A stretch of 62,434 nt of DNA from Gammaproteobacteria bacterium (GTDB lineage: Bacteria > Pseudomonadota > Gammaproteobacteria > Steroidobacterales > Woeseiaceae). This document shows positions 16,626 through 24,677 of the stretch, one piece after another; position 1 is the stretch's first letter; each line of letters starts with the position of its first letter. The stretch spans positions 1 to 62,434 of the forward strand of contig JAOTYE010000021.1 of the NCBI GenBank assembly GCA_029862045.1, written 5' to 3'. The notes under the pieces were generated by a model that did no database searches, was not told the DNA's origin, and saw only the letters and a list, made by a program, of their open reading frames with translations. The position numbers and the translations under genes were made by a program.

Positions 16626-17315
16626 ATGGAGAGATTATTCACAACTTTGATATCAAGCGTCGCGATGGTGATTCTCGTAGTACCAATGGCGCTTGCACAA
16701 ACACCGGATGGAGATACACCAGCCGAAGAAACAATTTGCAATGCGTTGAAGGACGACGGCGTCACAAAGGGTCTCTATGGCCTTTGCGTCGCATTCTGCG
16801 AAGCGCAAGATCATGCTGCAGTTACCAATCCAATTACAGAAGTTGGACTCGACGCGCTGTTAGCCGCGGTACCCTCGGGCAGCATTTTGGAGGCTTACAA
16901 CAGGAAGAAAAATAGAGCCAACAATCCTTTGGACATCGACATGCCCTGCATTAACGTCGAAGAACCTTGCCCGTGTTGGACCGCTCAGGATCTAGCAGCG
17001 GCGCTCCCTCCCGTGAACAATATTGACGTGGATTTTCCACACGCATGTGCCACCGGCGATGCTGGTGGTTTTGATTTAGAATTAATAGAGAACTTTGAAA
17101 ATGGGCTTTTTGACCCACCTTGGTTCCAGATATTTACCTTCGCTAGTGGAAATACCCGTGCATGCAATTTGACCAACTTTAGTTTCCCGGGTCTGCCTCC
17201 TTCTATTTCTATCCCCATAGATGCGGAAGAGTTAGCTGCATGCAAAACGTCAATCGCGGCCCATGCGAACATCTACAGAATGGATGGCGTGGTTTGGGAT
17301 TGCTTCCCGCCGTAA
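16626..17315 (+). CDS. Cysteine-rich secreted protein of unknown function
   Basis: The start chosen is ATG at 16626, preceded by AAAGGGG as ribosome-binding site. Residues 1-25 form a signal peptide ending ALA before QTPDGDTP. The mature protein of about 204 residues has around ten cysteines in a recurring style: TICNALKDDG, YGLCVAFCEAQD, EEPCPCWTAQD, HACATGD, RACNLTN, AACKTS and the C-terminal VWDCFPP. The paired spacing suggests disulfide bonds and an extracellular or periplasmic location. Family unknown to me. A clear intrinsic terminator follows at 17338. Confidence 0.75.
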   Translation: MERLFTTLISSVAMVILVVPMALAQTPDGDTPAEETICNALKDDGVTKGLYGLCVAFCEAQDHAAVTNPITEVGLDALLAAVPSGSILEAYNRKKNRANNPLDIDMPCINVEEPCPCWTAQDLAAALPPVNNIDVDFPHACATGDAGGFDLELIENFENGLFDPPWFQIFTFASGNTRACNLTNFSFPGLPPSISIPIDAEELAACKTSIAAHANIYRMDGVVWDCFPP

Positions 17316-17337
17316 ACAACTATTTCTGAGGTACTCC

Positions 17338-17366
17338 AAAAACCCCGCCTCGGCGGGGTTCTTCTA
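17338..17366 (+). terminator. Intrinsic terminator after the cysteine-rich protein
   Basis: Perfect stem AACCCCGC / GCGGGGTT with loop CTCG, preceded by an A-run and followed by CTTCT, 23 bases after the stop codon. Confidence 0.85.
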
Positions 17367-17556
17367 TGGCCGCTTTTGGCCGAAAGCAGACCTTCAATTC
17401 CGCCAGATTTCCATGATTGGAATGACCGCTTTGGGTGAGACCGGAGATTGGGTCTTGGGCCACAGAAAAACTTGCTCCGAAACGTCCGCTATGCGCCCGA
17501 AAGCGGACATTGGGCTAAACTTGGACTGAAGGGCCGCTAATGACCCAAAGCGGAAG
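17367..17556. repeat. Dispersed hairpin repeat, copy E (near-identical to copy C)
   Basis: Same four-unit architecture as copy C, starting GGCCGCTTTTGGCCGAAAGC. It fills most of the 405-base gap 17316-17720, which otherwise holds only the two terminators; no gene is seen. In translation it yields spurious frames rich in PKAD/RIAD-type peptides. Confidence 0.85.
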
Positions 17557-17662
17557 TTCATCAAGCACATCTGGCCGAGCGCAGCTAGCATCACCAAACG
17601 TCCGCTCTAACCTCGAAAGCCGACACTCGCCATGCCCAGCTCTTTCTTCGGTGGCGGGAAGT

Positions 17663-17692
17663 AAAAGGGCCGCCAAATCGCGGCCCTTCTTT
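17663..17692. terminator. Bidirectional-looking intrinsic terminator
   Basis: Stem AAGGGCCGC / GCGGCCCTT with loop CAAATC. Read on the minus strand it is followed by TTTTA and lies about 30 bases beyond the stop of the SGNH hydrolase gene, so it most likely ends that transcript. Read on the plus strand it is followed by CTTTC. Confidence 0.75.
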
Positions 17693-17720
17693 CGGCCAAT
17701 CAATTCTGGTCTCTGTCAGG

Positions 17721-18659
17721 TTACGGCAGCTGCCCGAGCGCGAATTCTGCGAGCAGGGCGTGTACCTTTTTCGTTGGGTGCAGGGCGTCCCAGAAGAAAT
17801 ACTCATCACGGTTTTTGCAGAAGGCGCCCCGCGTCACGTAGGGCGTGATGCAAGTTTCCGTGACATTCGTTAAGCCATACACATCCGGCGAATTCAGCAT
17901 CGTGCTGATGAACGCGAAGAAATCGACCGTCGAGATATTCATGTTGAACGGCTCGCCGGAGTAGCCGGCAACAACGGGTTGCAGGAACAAGTAATTGTAA
18001 ATTGCGCTCAAGCTCGGTTGCGTCGGATCCTCGGGAACTATTGGCGACTTCTCTAGAGGCGCCGTATACGCGAACAGGACGTTGCGTGCGCCGCAAGCGT
18101 GGAGTCTGTAGAGATTATCGGCGACGCCGGAGGTCATGCCGCTCAGGACGGCTACAGGGTCATGTCCGTCCAACAGGTCGAGCGCGTCAGCGTAGCCGGA
18201 ATCCACGATAAACAGCGTGTCATTCATCGGGCTCGTCGGGCCGCCCGTGCAATAGCCGTTATTGATCCATTGCGTCACCTGGTCGTACAGGCTTGGTTCC
18301 ACAGGATCGGGCAGGACGTCAGTCGCGCGCCCGTAGGCGACCGCATAGTTGCCGTAGGCCGAATCGCGATAGGCAGGTTTCGCCCATTCAGTGAGTTTCA
18401 TGTCCTGTGCTAGGACTTCGACCCAGGTGTGGCCGTTGGTGGGACGATGCCCTCCGACGCCGTAGCCAGCGTAATTTATAAGCTCGAATGGTGGATGCGC
18501 TGTTTCACCTGTTAGGGCGAAGTGATTGCCGGAATCCATGAAACTGGCACCGAAGATGAATATCCGAGAGTAATCGTGCTCGGTGTCCGCTAAGGTCGTC
18601 CCGGCCCCGAGTGCCAGCATCGCAAGGACGGCGACCGTCGTGCGTTTTAGGGTTCTCAT
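17721..18659 (-). CDS. Secreted SGNH/GDSL-family lipase or esterase
   Basis: Serine hydrolase of the GDSL/SGNH type. Block I reads FGASFMDSGN (Ser nucleophile) and block V reads FFWDALHPTKKVH (catalytic Asp and His). Other features are a G-containing stretch AGYGVGG and a VDSGYADALDLLDG segment. The start chosen is ATG at 18659, behind AAAGGAG, giving 312 residues with a signal peptide ending LALGAGTTLA; the longer frame from 18758 adds an unconvincing basic extension. The layout resembles thermolabile-hemolysin-type phospholipase/esterases. Substrate unknown. Confidence 0.88.
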   Translation of the reverse strand: MRTLKRTTVAVLAMLALGAGTTLADTEHDYSRIFIFGASFMDSGNHFALTGETAHPPFELINYAGYGVGGHRPTNGHTWVEVLAQDMKLTEWAKPAYRDSAYGNYAVAYGRATDVLPDPVEPSLYDQVTQWINNGYCTGGPTSPMNDTLFIVDSGYADALDLLDGHDPVAVLSGMTSGVADNLYRLHACGARNVLFAYTAPLEKSPIVPEDPTQPSLSAIYNYLFLQPVVAGYSGEPFNMNISTVDFFAFISTMLNSPDVYGLTNVTETCITPYVTRGAFCKNRDEYFFWDALHPTKKVHALLAEFALGQLP

Positions 18660-18911
18660 TTTTCTGCTCCTTTCAGAAATTGCCTGTAGCGGCAGCCTGG
18701 CAATCTTGGGGTCCTTCGCGGCGTCGCAGAAGGCGTCGCGGAGGAGGCGAGGACCCATGGCTTTGCGTCTCGAGCTTTCGCCCGATTTGCCTTTATCGCC
18801 GGATCAATGATCCTCCGACGGTGAGTTCTGTCAATTCGGGGAAGTACTCAGGACTGACCGCTTTCAAATCGGTAGCCGACTCCAACGGCGGTCTGATTAC
18901 CGGTTCCTTGA

Positions 18912-19105
18912 AGGACCGCTCATGGCCGTTAGCTGCCATTGAAAATAGTTCGATCCGAACGACTTGAATGACCGCTTTGGGTGAGAGCAGACGTTCGGAG
19001 TCCGGCCGCCGAAAAACGGCGTTTGAACGACCGCTATACGCCCCAAAGCAGACATTGGGCTAAACTTAGCCTGAGGGGCTGCTTATGACCACAATGCAGT
19101 CGTTC
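18912..19105. repeat. Dispersed hairpin repeat, copy F
   Basis: Units GACCGCTCATGGCCGTTAGC, GACCGCTTTGGGTGAGAGC, GACCGCTATACGCCCCAAAG and GGGCTGCTTATGACCACAAT. Bases 18922-18993 are identical to copy D. It occupies the middle of a 515-base gap (18660-19174). The part next to the SGNH hydrolase holds that gene's upstream region, in which I see no other gene. Confidence 0.8.
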
Positions 19106-19174
19106 GTAAACCAGTGTATTGAGCGCAAATTGTTCTTACGAAATTACAACTTGATCTGAATCCGCCGTCACGTA

Positions 19175-19738
19175 TTGCAGCCTACCCTCGAAACTTCCCG
19201 TCTAGTATTGCGTCCTTTTCGCAAGGACGATGCTTTGTCAGTTCAACAACTGGCCGGGGAATGGGAGGTTGCAGATACGACATTGAATATTCCGCATCCG
19301 TATGAAGACGGGATGGCAGAAGAGTGGATCGAATCGCACGGGCCAGGCTATGAGGCGAAGAAACTTGCGACTTTCGCTGTTGTGCTTCGTGATAGCGAAG
19401 AACTGATTGGCGCTATTGGACTGAGGGTTAACTTCAGCTTGAATAAGGGCGACCTCGGATATTGGATTGGAAAACCATACTGGAATTTGGGTTACGCGAC
19501 AGAAGCAGCTCGATCCATCATTGCTTTTGGTTTCGATGACCTTGGTCTCAATCGAATTCATGCTTGCCATTTTGCTAGGAATCCGTCGTCTGGACGAGTC
19601 ATGGAGAAGATCGGCATGCTACGGGAAGGAACAGCACGCCAAGATACGATGAAGTGGGGCAAATACGAAGATTTGGTGACTTACGGCATGCTGCGTGAAG
19701 ATTGGCTAGAAATCCAACAATCGCCGAGATCGTTGTAG
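19175..19738 (+). CDS. GNAT-family N-acetyltransferase (RimJ/RimL-like)
   Basis: A 187-residue acetyl-CoA-dependent acyltransferase with the typical N-terminal TSRLVLRPFRKDDA, central IGAIGLRVNF and GDLGYWIGKPYWNLGYATEA (motif A, acetyl-CoA binding), and late FARNPSSGRVMEKIGM. Members acetylate protein N-termini or small amines; the target is unknown. The start TTG at 19175 is the best fit to the family start but lacks a strong ribosome-binding site. It is flanked by repeat copies F and G. Confidence 0.88.
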   Translation: MQPTLETSRLVLRPFRKDDALSVQQLAGEWEVADTTLNIPHPYEDGMAEEWIESHGPGYEAKKLATFAVVLRDSEELIGAIGLRVNFSLNKGDLGYWIGKPYWNLGYATEAARSIIAFGFDDLGLNRIHACHFARNPSSGRVMEKIGMLREGTARQDTMKWGKYEDLVTYGMLREDWLEIQQSPRSL

Positions 19739-19744
19739 TTGTCT

Positions 19745-19836
19745 GAGTGGCCGCTTGTGGCCGCTTGTGGCCGAAAGCGGCCTGTCATTTTGATTGATTC
19801 GCAATGCTCTGAAGGTCCGCTCATGACGCAAAGCGG
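19745..19836. repeat. Dispersed hairpin repeat, copy G (partial)
   Basis: Contains GGCCGCTTGTGGCCGCTTGT (a direct duplication of GGCCGCTTGT), then GGCCGAAAGCGGCC and a second unit GGTCCGCTCATGACGCAAAG. It lies between the GNAT and VOC genes. Confidence 0.65.
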
Positions 19837-19863
19837 CCCTTGTTCATGGACGGAGAATCGCAA

Positions 19864-20256
19864 GTGACCGTACCGCACCTCTATCGCGTAATACTCCCGG
19901 TATCGGATATAGGTCTCGCAGCCAAATTCTATGGTTACGTGTTTCAAGACGACGGGCAGCGCGTGTCGCCTGGGAGGCACTATTTTGATTGCGATGGCGT
20001 AATCCTGGCTTGCTACGACCCGTCAGCCGACGGCGATGACGTTGGTCAGGGGTGGCTACATCATGAGAATCAGTATCTCTACTTTTCCGTATCTGACTTG
20101 GTAGCCGTCCGAGACAGGATCGAGAAAGGCGGCGGTCGCAACCTCACGGAAATTGAATCGATGCCGTGGGGGGAGCGAGTGTTTTACGCGCTCGACCCGC
20201 TTGGCAGTCGCTTAAGTTTCGTTGATGCATCTACTCTCTTCACGGGTTCCGAGTAA
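19864..20256 (+). CDS. VOC-superfamily (glyoxalase-like) protein
   Basis: A 130-residue vicinal-oxygen-chelate domain: LYRVILPVSDIGLAAKFYG at the start, HHENQYLYFSVSDLVAVRDR in the middle and MPWGERVFYALDPLGSRLSFVD at the end, with the usual beta-alpha-beta-beta-beta pattern. Metal-ligand positions are plausible (the H near HLYRV and an E in the last strand region), but activity is not assignable. GTG at 19864 has a GGAG 8 bases upstream; an ATG at 19846 is an alternative. Confidence 0.8.
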   Translation: MTVPHLYRVILPVSDIGLAAKFYGYVFQDDGQRVSPGRHYFDCDGVILACYDPSADGDDVGQGWLHHENQYLYFSVSDLVAVRDRIEKGGGRNLTEIESMPWGERVFYALDPLGSRLSFVDASTLFTGSE

Positions 20257-20269
20257 ATAGTAGTTGAAC

Positions 20270-20297
20270 GGCCGCTTCTGGCCGTTAGCAGACGTCC
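20270..20297. repeat. Dispersed hairpin repeat, copy H (single unit)
   Basis: One unit, GGCCGCTTCTGGCCGTTAGC followed by AGACGTC, in the 85-base gap before the EamA gene. Confidence 0.55.
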
Positions 20298-20341
20298 GAT
20301 TTTGGCGACTCTCCAGTTCTTAAACCGTTATCCTTGCGGCC

Positions 20342-21280
20342 ATGAGCCCAACCGTCATCAATTCGCGAATGGGACTCGTGGAATGGTCCATGCTTTTGCT
20401 GTTGTCGATGCTCTGGGGTGGCTCCTATTTCTTTGTGGAAATCGCCCTGTTGGAGTGGTCGCCATTGCTAATCGTAGCGGTGCGCGTTGTTATCGCGTGC
20501 GTCGTGATTTGGGGCATCGTGCTGGCAGCAGGGCTTCCGATCCCGCGGTCACCGCTCGCCTGGATGGCGTTTTTCTGGATGGGGTTGCTGAACAACATAA
20601 TTCCGTTTCTTCTCATTGTCTGGGGGCAGAAAGAAATCGAGTCGGGTCTTGCTGCCATTCTCACCGCGGCCGCACCAATTTTTTCGGTGATCGTTGCCGG
20701 AGTTTGGTTAAAGGACGAGCCTTTAACCCGCTCGAGGTTGCTGGGTGCCGTGTTAGGTCTTATCGGCGTTGTTGTTCTTATTGGCCCGAGTGCTTTGGCC
20801 GGCCTCGACGCCAATCTGCTCGCCCAGCTCGCGGTACTGGGCGCTGCACTGTCGTATTCGTTCGCGGGGGTCTATGCGCGGCGGTTCACACGGATGAATA
20901 TCGACCCGATTGTTGCAGCGTCCGGTCAGCTGCTCATGTCATCGCTCATTATGATTCTGCTGGTGCTCGCGTTTGAGGCGCCGGCTCAGGTGATTGAATC
21001 GAGTGCCAAGGTTTGGGCAGCTGTCGGGTTGATGGCGGTTTTTTCGACAGCGCTCGCGTACATCTTGTACTTCCGGCTTCTGGCATCGGCCGGCGCAACC
21101 AATGCAATTCTTGTTACTTTGTTGATTCCCGTAACCGCGATCCTGCTCGGCGCACTTGTTCTCGATGAGCGACTCCAGTGGTTGCACTTTCTGGGAATGG
21201 CCGTGATCGGACTCGGTCTTTCGGTGATCGACGGCAGGCTCTGGCAGCGTTTTATTCGCCTTCATGGAGCGCCGAGATAG
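20342..21280 (+). CDS. EamA (DMT-superfamily) transporter
   Basis: Inner-membrane exporter-type permease of 312 residues with ten predicted helices arranged as two EamA repeats. The first repeat includes WGGSYFFVEIALLEWSPLL and ends near KDEPLTRSRLLGAVLGLIGV. The second includes YSFAGVYARRF and ends LVLDERLQWLHFLGMAVIGLG. The substrate is unknown; relatives export amino acids, nucleobases or metabolites. The gene ends 134 bases before the signalling island. Confidence 0.92.
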   Translation: MSPTVINSRMGLVEWSMLLLLSMLWGGSYFFVEIALLEWSPLLIVAVRVVIACVVIWGIVLAAGLPIPRSPLAWMAFFWMGLLNNIIPFLLIVWGQKEIESGLAAILTAAAPIFSVIVAGVWLKDEPLTRSRLLGAVLGLIGVVVLIGPSALAGLDANLLAQLAVLGAALSYSFAGVYARRFTRMNIDPIVAASGQLLMSSLIMILLVLAFEAPAQVIESSAKVWAAVGLMAVFSTALAYILYFRLLASAGATNAILVTLLIPVTAILLGALVLDERLQWLHFLGMAVIGLGLSVIDGRLWQRFIRLHGAPR

Positions 21281-21414
21281 ACCGGCACGAGCGTCTGCTT
21301 CCGGCCGTACTAAGTCGAAAGGCAACCGTCTTTGGATCAGTCACCTTTGGGGCTCCGGAAGGATATACTGTTGCCTCGGTTCCGATAACAAGAACAACGA
21401 CTCGAGGGTTCGTC

Positions 21415-22077
21415 ATGGCAGACAACTCGATTCTCAGGCCGCTTACAGGCTGTCGCGATTTTGACAGGCAAATCGCGGATTTCGCGGACTTGAGTGATCC
21501 GGCGGAGCAGGAATCAGCGCGCAGTAAAATTTGGGACAAATACGGCGTAAATGGCGCTGTTTTTATCTCCGATATGGCCAGATTTTCGAGCACATCGAGA
21601 AAAATCGGCGTCTGTCACTTTCTGAAGCTGATTCATCGTGCCCGCCAGATCATTGCGCCGATTATTGCTGCTAATAATGGCTCGCTCCTTAAATGCGATG
21701 CGGATAATTGTTACGCCTTCTTTTCGCGACCAGACGATGCGATACAAGCCAGCTTCGACATTGATGCGGCGCTGTATGAGTCCAACGAAGCATACGGAAT
21801 GGAAGAGCAGATATATCTGTCGGTTGGGATCGATTACGGACGATTACTGCTCATCGACGATGTGGACTTTTATGGCGACCCGGTCAATACGGCGTCAAAA
21901 CTCGGTGAGGACCTGGCTATCAAGTCAGAGACGTTGGTGACCCGGCGTGCAATCGATAATTCAGAATATGTCATTCCGGAAAGAGCAGAACGCATGACCG
22001 CACGTATTTCCGAGATTGAGATTCAATACGTGCGTATTCCGATGACCGAGACAACACCACGTGACTCAACAAGCTAA
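21415..22077 (+). CDS. Class III nucleotide-cyclase-like domain protein
   Basis: A 220-residue soluble protein with the class III adenylate/guanylate cyclase fold. The metal aspartate motif VFISDMARFS has D53; NGSLLKCDADNCYAFF carries the second acidic site (D95 or D97); SVGIDYGRLLL and FYGDPVNTASKLGEDL follow. The usual transition-state arginine in NxxxR is a lysine here (NTASK), so activity may be lost or altered. The frame is open upstream to 21178, but the ATG at 21415 gives the compact domain. The gene overlaps the following phosphatase gene by 17 bases, so it probably opens the signalling operon. Confidence 0.82.
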   Translation: MADNSILRPLTGCRDFDRQIADFADLSDPAEQESARSKIWDKYGVNGAVFISDMARFSSTSRKIGVCHFLKLIHRARQIIAPIIAANNGSLLKCDADNCYAFFSRPDDAIQASFDIDAALYESNEAYGMEEQIYLSVGIDYGRLLLIDDVDFYGDPVNTASKLGEDLAIKSETLVTRRAIDNSEYVIPERAERMTARISEIEIQYVRIPMTETTPRDSTS

Positions 22078-23314
22078 TGAAGCGAAGGCATTGTGGCGAG
22101 TTCTGGAAGTAACTCGTAAGCTTGCCGCGCCGTTTGATCTCGATACGATGTTGACTGAAGTTGTCGATGTCTCACGAAATATTCTCGACGCCGATCGTGG
22201 CACTGTTTTTCTCTATGACGAGCATACTGACGAGCTCGTCGTTCGTGTTGCAACAAAACTAGGCAGTTTTCGAATACCTGCCAACAAGGGAATCGTTGGT
22301 GAAAGCGCTCAGACCAGAAAGCTGATCAATGTTCCGGACTGTTACGCCGACGATCGATTTAACCGCGACATCGATAAACAAACTGGATATCGAACGCGTT
22401 GCATGCTGACGATTCCGTTGATCGGATACGAGGACTCGCTGGTCGGTGTGTTGCAAATACTCAACAAGAATACCGGCACGTTTGATGAACACGACGAATT
22501 TATCGCGATGGCGCTGGCCGCTCAGGCGGCGGTGGTACTGCATCGGGCCAAGATAACCGAGCAAATCATCGAGTCAGAAAAACTGGATCGTGAAATCACG
22601 GTCGCTCGGGATGTGCAGATGGGGACGCTACCCAAAGAGATGCCGTCGATCGAAGGATATGGCTTCGCAGGCGCGTTCGCCCCTACCGATCAAACCGGCG
22701 GTGATCTGTATGACTTCGTGCAACTGGATCATCAGCGTCTGTTCCTGCTGATGGGTGACGCCACTGGACATGGAATCGGACCGGCCCTGAGTGCGACGCA
22801 GGTCCGAGCGATGTTGCGTGTTGCAATTCGCCTCAATGCCAGCCTTGACGATGCGTTTGTACATATAAACGACCAGCTTTGCGACGACCTGCCGGATGAT
22901 CGCTTCGTCACCGGTTTCTTTGGTTTACTCGATGCATCAGAGCATCGGGTCTATTTCCACTCCGGCGGGCAGGGTCCGATCATGCACTACCATGCTGAGT
23001 CCGGCGACTTCGACTGGCATCCGGCGACGACATTTCCTCTTGGCTACATGCCGCAGACCGATCTTGCGGACCCGCTCGAACTTGATCTCGAACCAGGCGA
23101 CATACTTGGGCTCATTTCAGACGGCATTTACGAATATGAGAATGAGGATGGCGTGCAATTCGGACAGGAAGGGGTGATAAGCGCAATCAATAATGTATAC
23201 GACGCAAACGCCGATGAAGTGGTTGCGGCGATAATGCAGGCGGTACGACGGCATGGCGGGAATGCACCACAAGCTGACGATATTACGATCGTACTGGCGC
23301 GGCGCTCACGCTGA
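22061..23314 (+). CDS. GAF-SpoIIE (PP2C-type) serine phosphatase, RsbU-like
   Basis: Residues about 15-170 form a GAF sensor domain (LDADRGTVFLYDEHTDEL, AAQAAVVLHRAK). A short coiled linker follows, then a SpoIIE/PP2C phosphatase from about 185. That domain has ARDVQMGTLPKEMP, GGDLYDFVQLD, LLMGDATGHGIGPALSA and ADDITIVLARR with the expected metal aspartates. Known relatives (RsbU, RsbP) dephosphorylate STAS antagonists and thereby release a sigma factor or other partner. Both the RsbW-like and STAS genes follow directly. The start is GTG at 22061, inside the cyclase-like gene. The signal bound by GAF is unknown. Confidence 0.92.
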   Translation: MTQQANEAKALWRVLEVTRKLAAPFDLDTMLTEVVDVSRNILDADRGTVFLYDEHTDELVVRVATKLGSFRIPANKGIVGESAQTRKLINVPDCYADDRFNRDIDKQTGYRTRCMLTIPLIGYEDSLVGVLQILNKNTGTFDEHDEFIAMALAAQAAVVLHRAKITEQIIESEKLDREITVARDVQMGTLPKEMPSIEGYGFAGAFAPTDQTGGDLYDFVQLDHQRLFLLMGDATGHGIGPALSATQVRAMLRVAIRLNASLDDAFVHINDQLCDDLPDDRFVTGFFGLLDASEHRVYFHSGGQGPIMHYHAESGDFDWHPATTFPLGYMPQTDLADPLELDLEPGDILGLISDGIYEYENEDGVQFGQEGVISAINNVYDANADEVVAAIMQAVRRHGGNAPQADDITIVLARRSR

Positions 23315-23327
23315 CGACACGCAGTCG

Positions 23328-23729
23328 ATGCAGAAGAAATTTACAAGAAGCTTTGATTCGCTCGGCGCCATATACGAATTCACCGAGGATGTCCTCACAT
23401 CAGGCGATGTCCAGGACGCGGCGCGGTTCCCTGTGCATCTTGCAATGGAGGAACTGTTCACCAACATGGTGAAGTACTGTCCTGGAAACGACAACGAAAT
23501 ACTGCTGGACGTGACTACGAATGACGGCGACGTCAGCGTCGTGATCACGGATTATGACGTCGACCCGTTTGACGTCACCACTCCCAGAGACGTCGATACG
23601 GAGACTCCGCTTGGACGGAGGATCCCAGGCGGCCTCGGCCTGCATCTGGTGCAGCATATGGTCGACAGTCTTGAATACGACTACCACGACCGCCAGAGTA
23701 CGGTAAGATTTACCAAGGAGTCAGGTTAA
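23328..23729 (+). CDS. RsbW-like anti-sigma/serine kinase (HATPase domain)
   Basis: A 133-residue GHKL ATPase of the RsbW/SpoIIAB group: N-box EELFTNMVKY with N46, a D-box-like VVITDYDVDPFD, and G-box GGLGLHLVQHMVD. It should bind a target and also phosphorylate the STAS protein. The frame runs upstream into the phosphatase gene, but ATG at 23328 starts directly at the domain. It lies 13 bases after the phosphatase gene and 4 bases before the STAS gene. Confidence 0.88.
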   Translation: MQKKFTRSFDSLGAIYEFTEDVLTSGDVQDAARFPVHLAMEELFTNMVKYCPGNDNEILLDVTTNDGDVSVVITDYDVDPFDVTTPRDVDTETPLGRRIPGGLGLHLVQHMVDSLEYDYHDRQSTVRFTKESG

Positions 23730-23733
23730 CTAT

Positions 23734-24024
23734 ATGTTTGCTATCGAATTTGGCGAAAACGGCGACATTCTTTGCAGCGGCAGGCTGGACGCGGCAGAGT
23801 GCGCCAAAGCACAGGATTTCATGGACTCGGTCAGCGGCTCAAGCGTGCTCGATTTTGCCCAATTGGAATACATCTCGAGCGCCGGCCTCGGTATACTGCT
23901 CAAGACACAAAAACGCCTCGTCAGCGCTGGCGAGGGGCTAAAAATAATAAATGTTAATAATCACATACACGATGTTTTCCGATACTCGGGGTTTCACTCG
24001 ATCTTCGAAATAGAAACACAATAA
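23734..24024 (+). CDS. STAS-domain anti-sigma factor antagonist (RsbV-like)
   Basis: A 96-residue single STAS domain: SGRLDAAECAKAQDF, VLDFAQLEYISSAGLGILL and KIINVNNHIHDVFRYSGF. The phosphoacceptor serine of this family sits just before the GLG turn; here Ser48 or Ser49 is the candidate. Expected partner of the RsbW-like kinase immediately upstream and substrate of the GAF-SpoIIE phosphatase. An ECF sigma factor gene follows after 113 bases. Confidence 0.9.
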   Translation: MFAIEFGENGDILCSGRLDAAECAKAQDFMDSVSGSSVLDFAQLEYISSAGLGILLKTQKRLVSAGEGLKIINVNNHIHDVFRYSGFHSIFEIETQ

Positions 24025-24137
24025 GGTCAGCCCGAGATCGCGTCAGGGAGGTGGCGCAATCCAGATGGACGCCAGCGAATACTCGATCGCAGCGCCGCCA
24101 CGCCTGCCGCCAACCTTTTCCGTTGCCGGTTGTAGGT

Positions 24138-24677
24138 ATGAATAAGTCAGACGACAAAACGTTGATGGAGCGTTCCTTGAAAGGCGACCGGCACGCGTTC
24201 GAGACATTGCTGGTCAAATATGAACGGCCCGTCTACAACGCAGCGTACCGGATGCTACACAACCCGGACGACGCGCGAGATGTAACGCAGACCGTTTTTC
24301 TGAAGGTCTACGAGCACCTGGACCAGTACGATCCTGCGCGCCGTTTCTTCAGCTGGGTGTATCGCATCACGTTGAATGAGTCGATCAACTGGCTGAAGAA
24401 GTCGAGCCGCCAAGCGACACTCGAGCAAGATACGGCAGATCAAGGCAGCGGGCCGAGGCAACAGGCGGGACAGGCCCAGATTGGTGAAGGAATTCAGGCA
24501 GCACTCATGACGATCAAATCCGAATATCGAGCTGTAATCGTTCTCAAACATGTGCTGGGTTGCAGTTATAGCGAGATCAGCGAAGTTCTTGATATTCCAG
24601 TGAAGAAGGTGAAGTCGCGTCTCTATACGGCCAGGCAATTGTTGCAAGAGAGACTCACAGAGCAAGGATTGCACTAA
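24138..24677 (+). CDS. ECF-type RNA polymerase sigma factor
   Basis: A 179-residue sigma-70 ECF protein. Region 2 is DARDVTQTVFLKVYEHL ... FFSWVYRITLNESINWLKK; region 4.2 is GCSYSEISEVLDIPVKKVKS with the helix-turn-helix recognition helix. The start chosen is ATG at 24138; the longer frame from 24051 adds an unrelated basic segment. The stop overlaps the next gene's ATG by one base (TAATG), as is common for a sigma factor and its anti-sigma. I found no convincing ECF-type -35/-10 pair ahead of the island by eye. Confidence 0.93.
   Translation: MNKSDDKTLMERSLKGDRHAFETLLVKYERPVYNAAYRMLHNPDDARDVTQTVFLKVYEHLDQYDPARRFFSWVYRITLNESINWLKKSSRQATLEQDTADQGSGPRQQAGQAQIGEGIQAALMTIKSEYRAVIVLKHVLGCSYSEISEVLDIPVKKVKSRLYTARQLLQERLTEQGLH

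Noticed and set aside
17394..17597. Small minus-strand frame inside repeat copy E
   Set aside because: Repeat-derived, no ribosome-binding site, and mirrors the frame from other copies.
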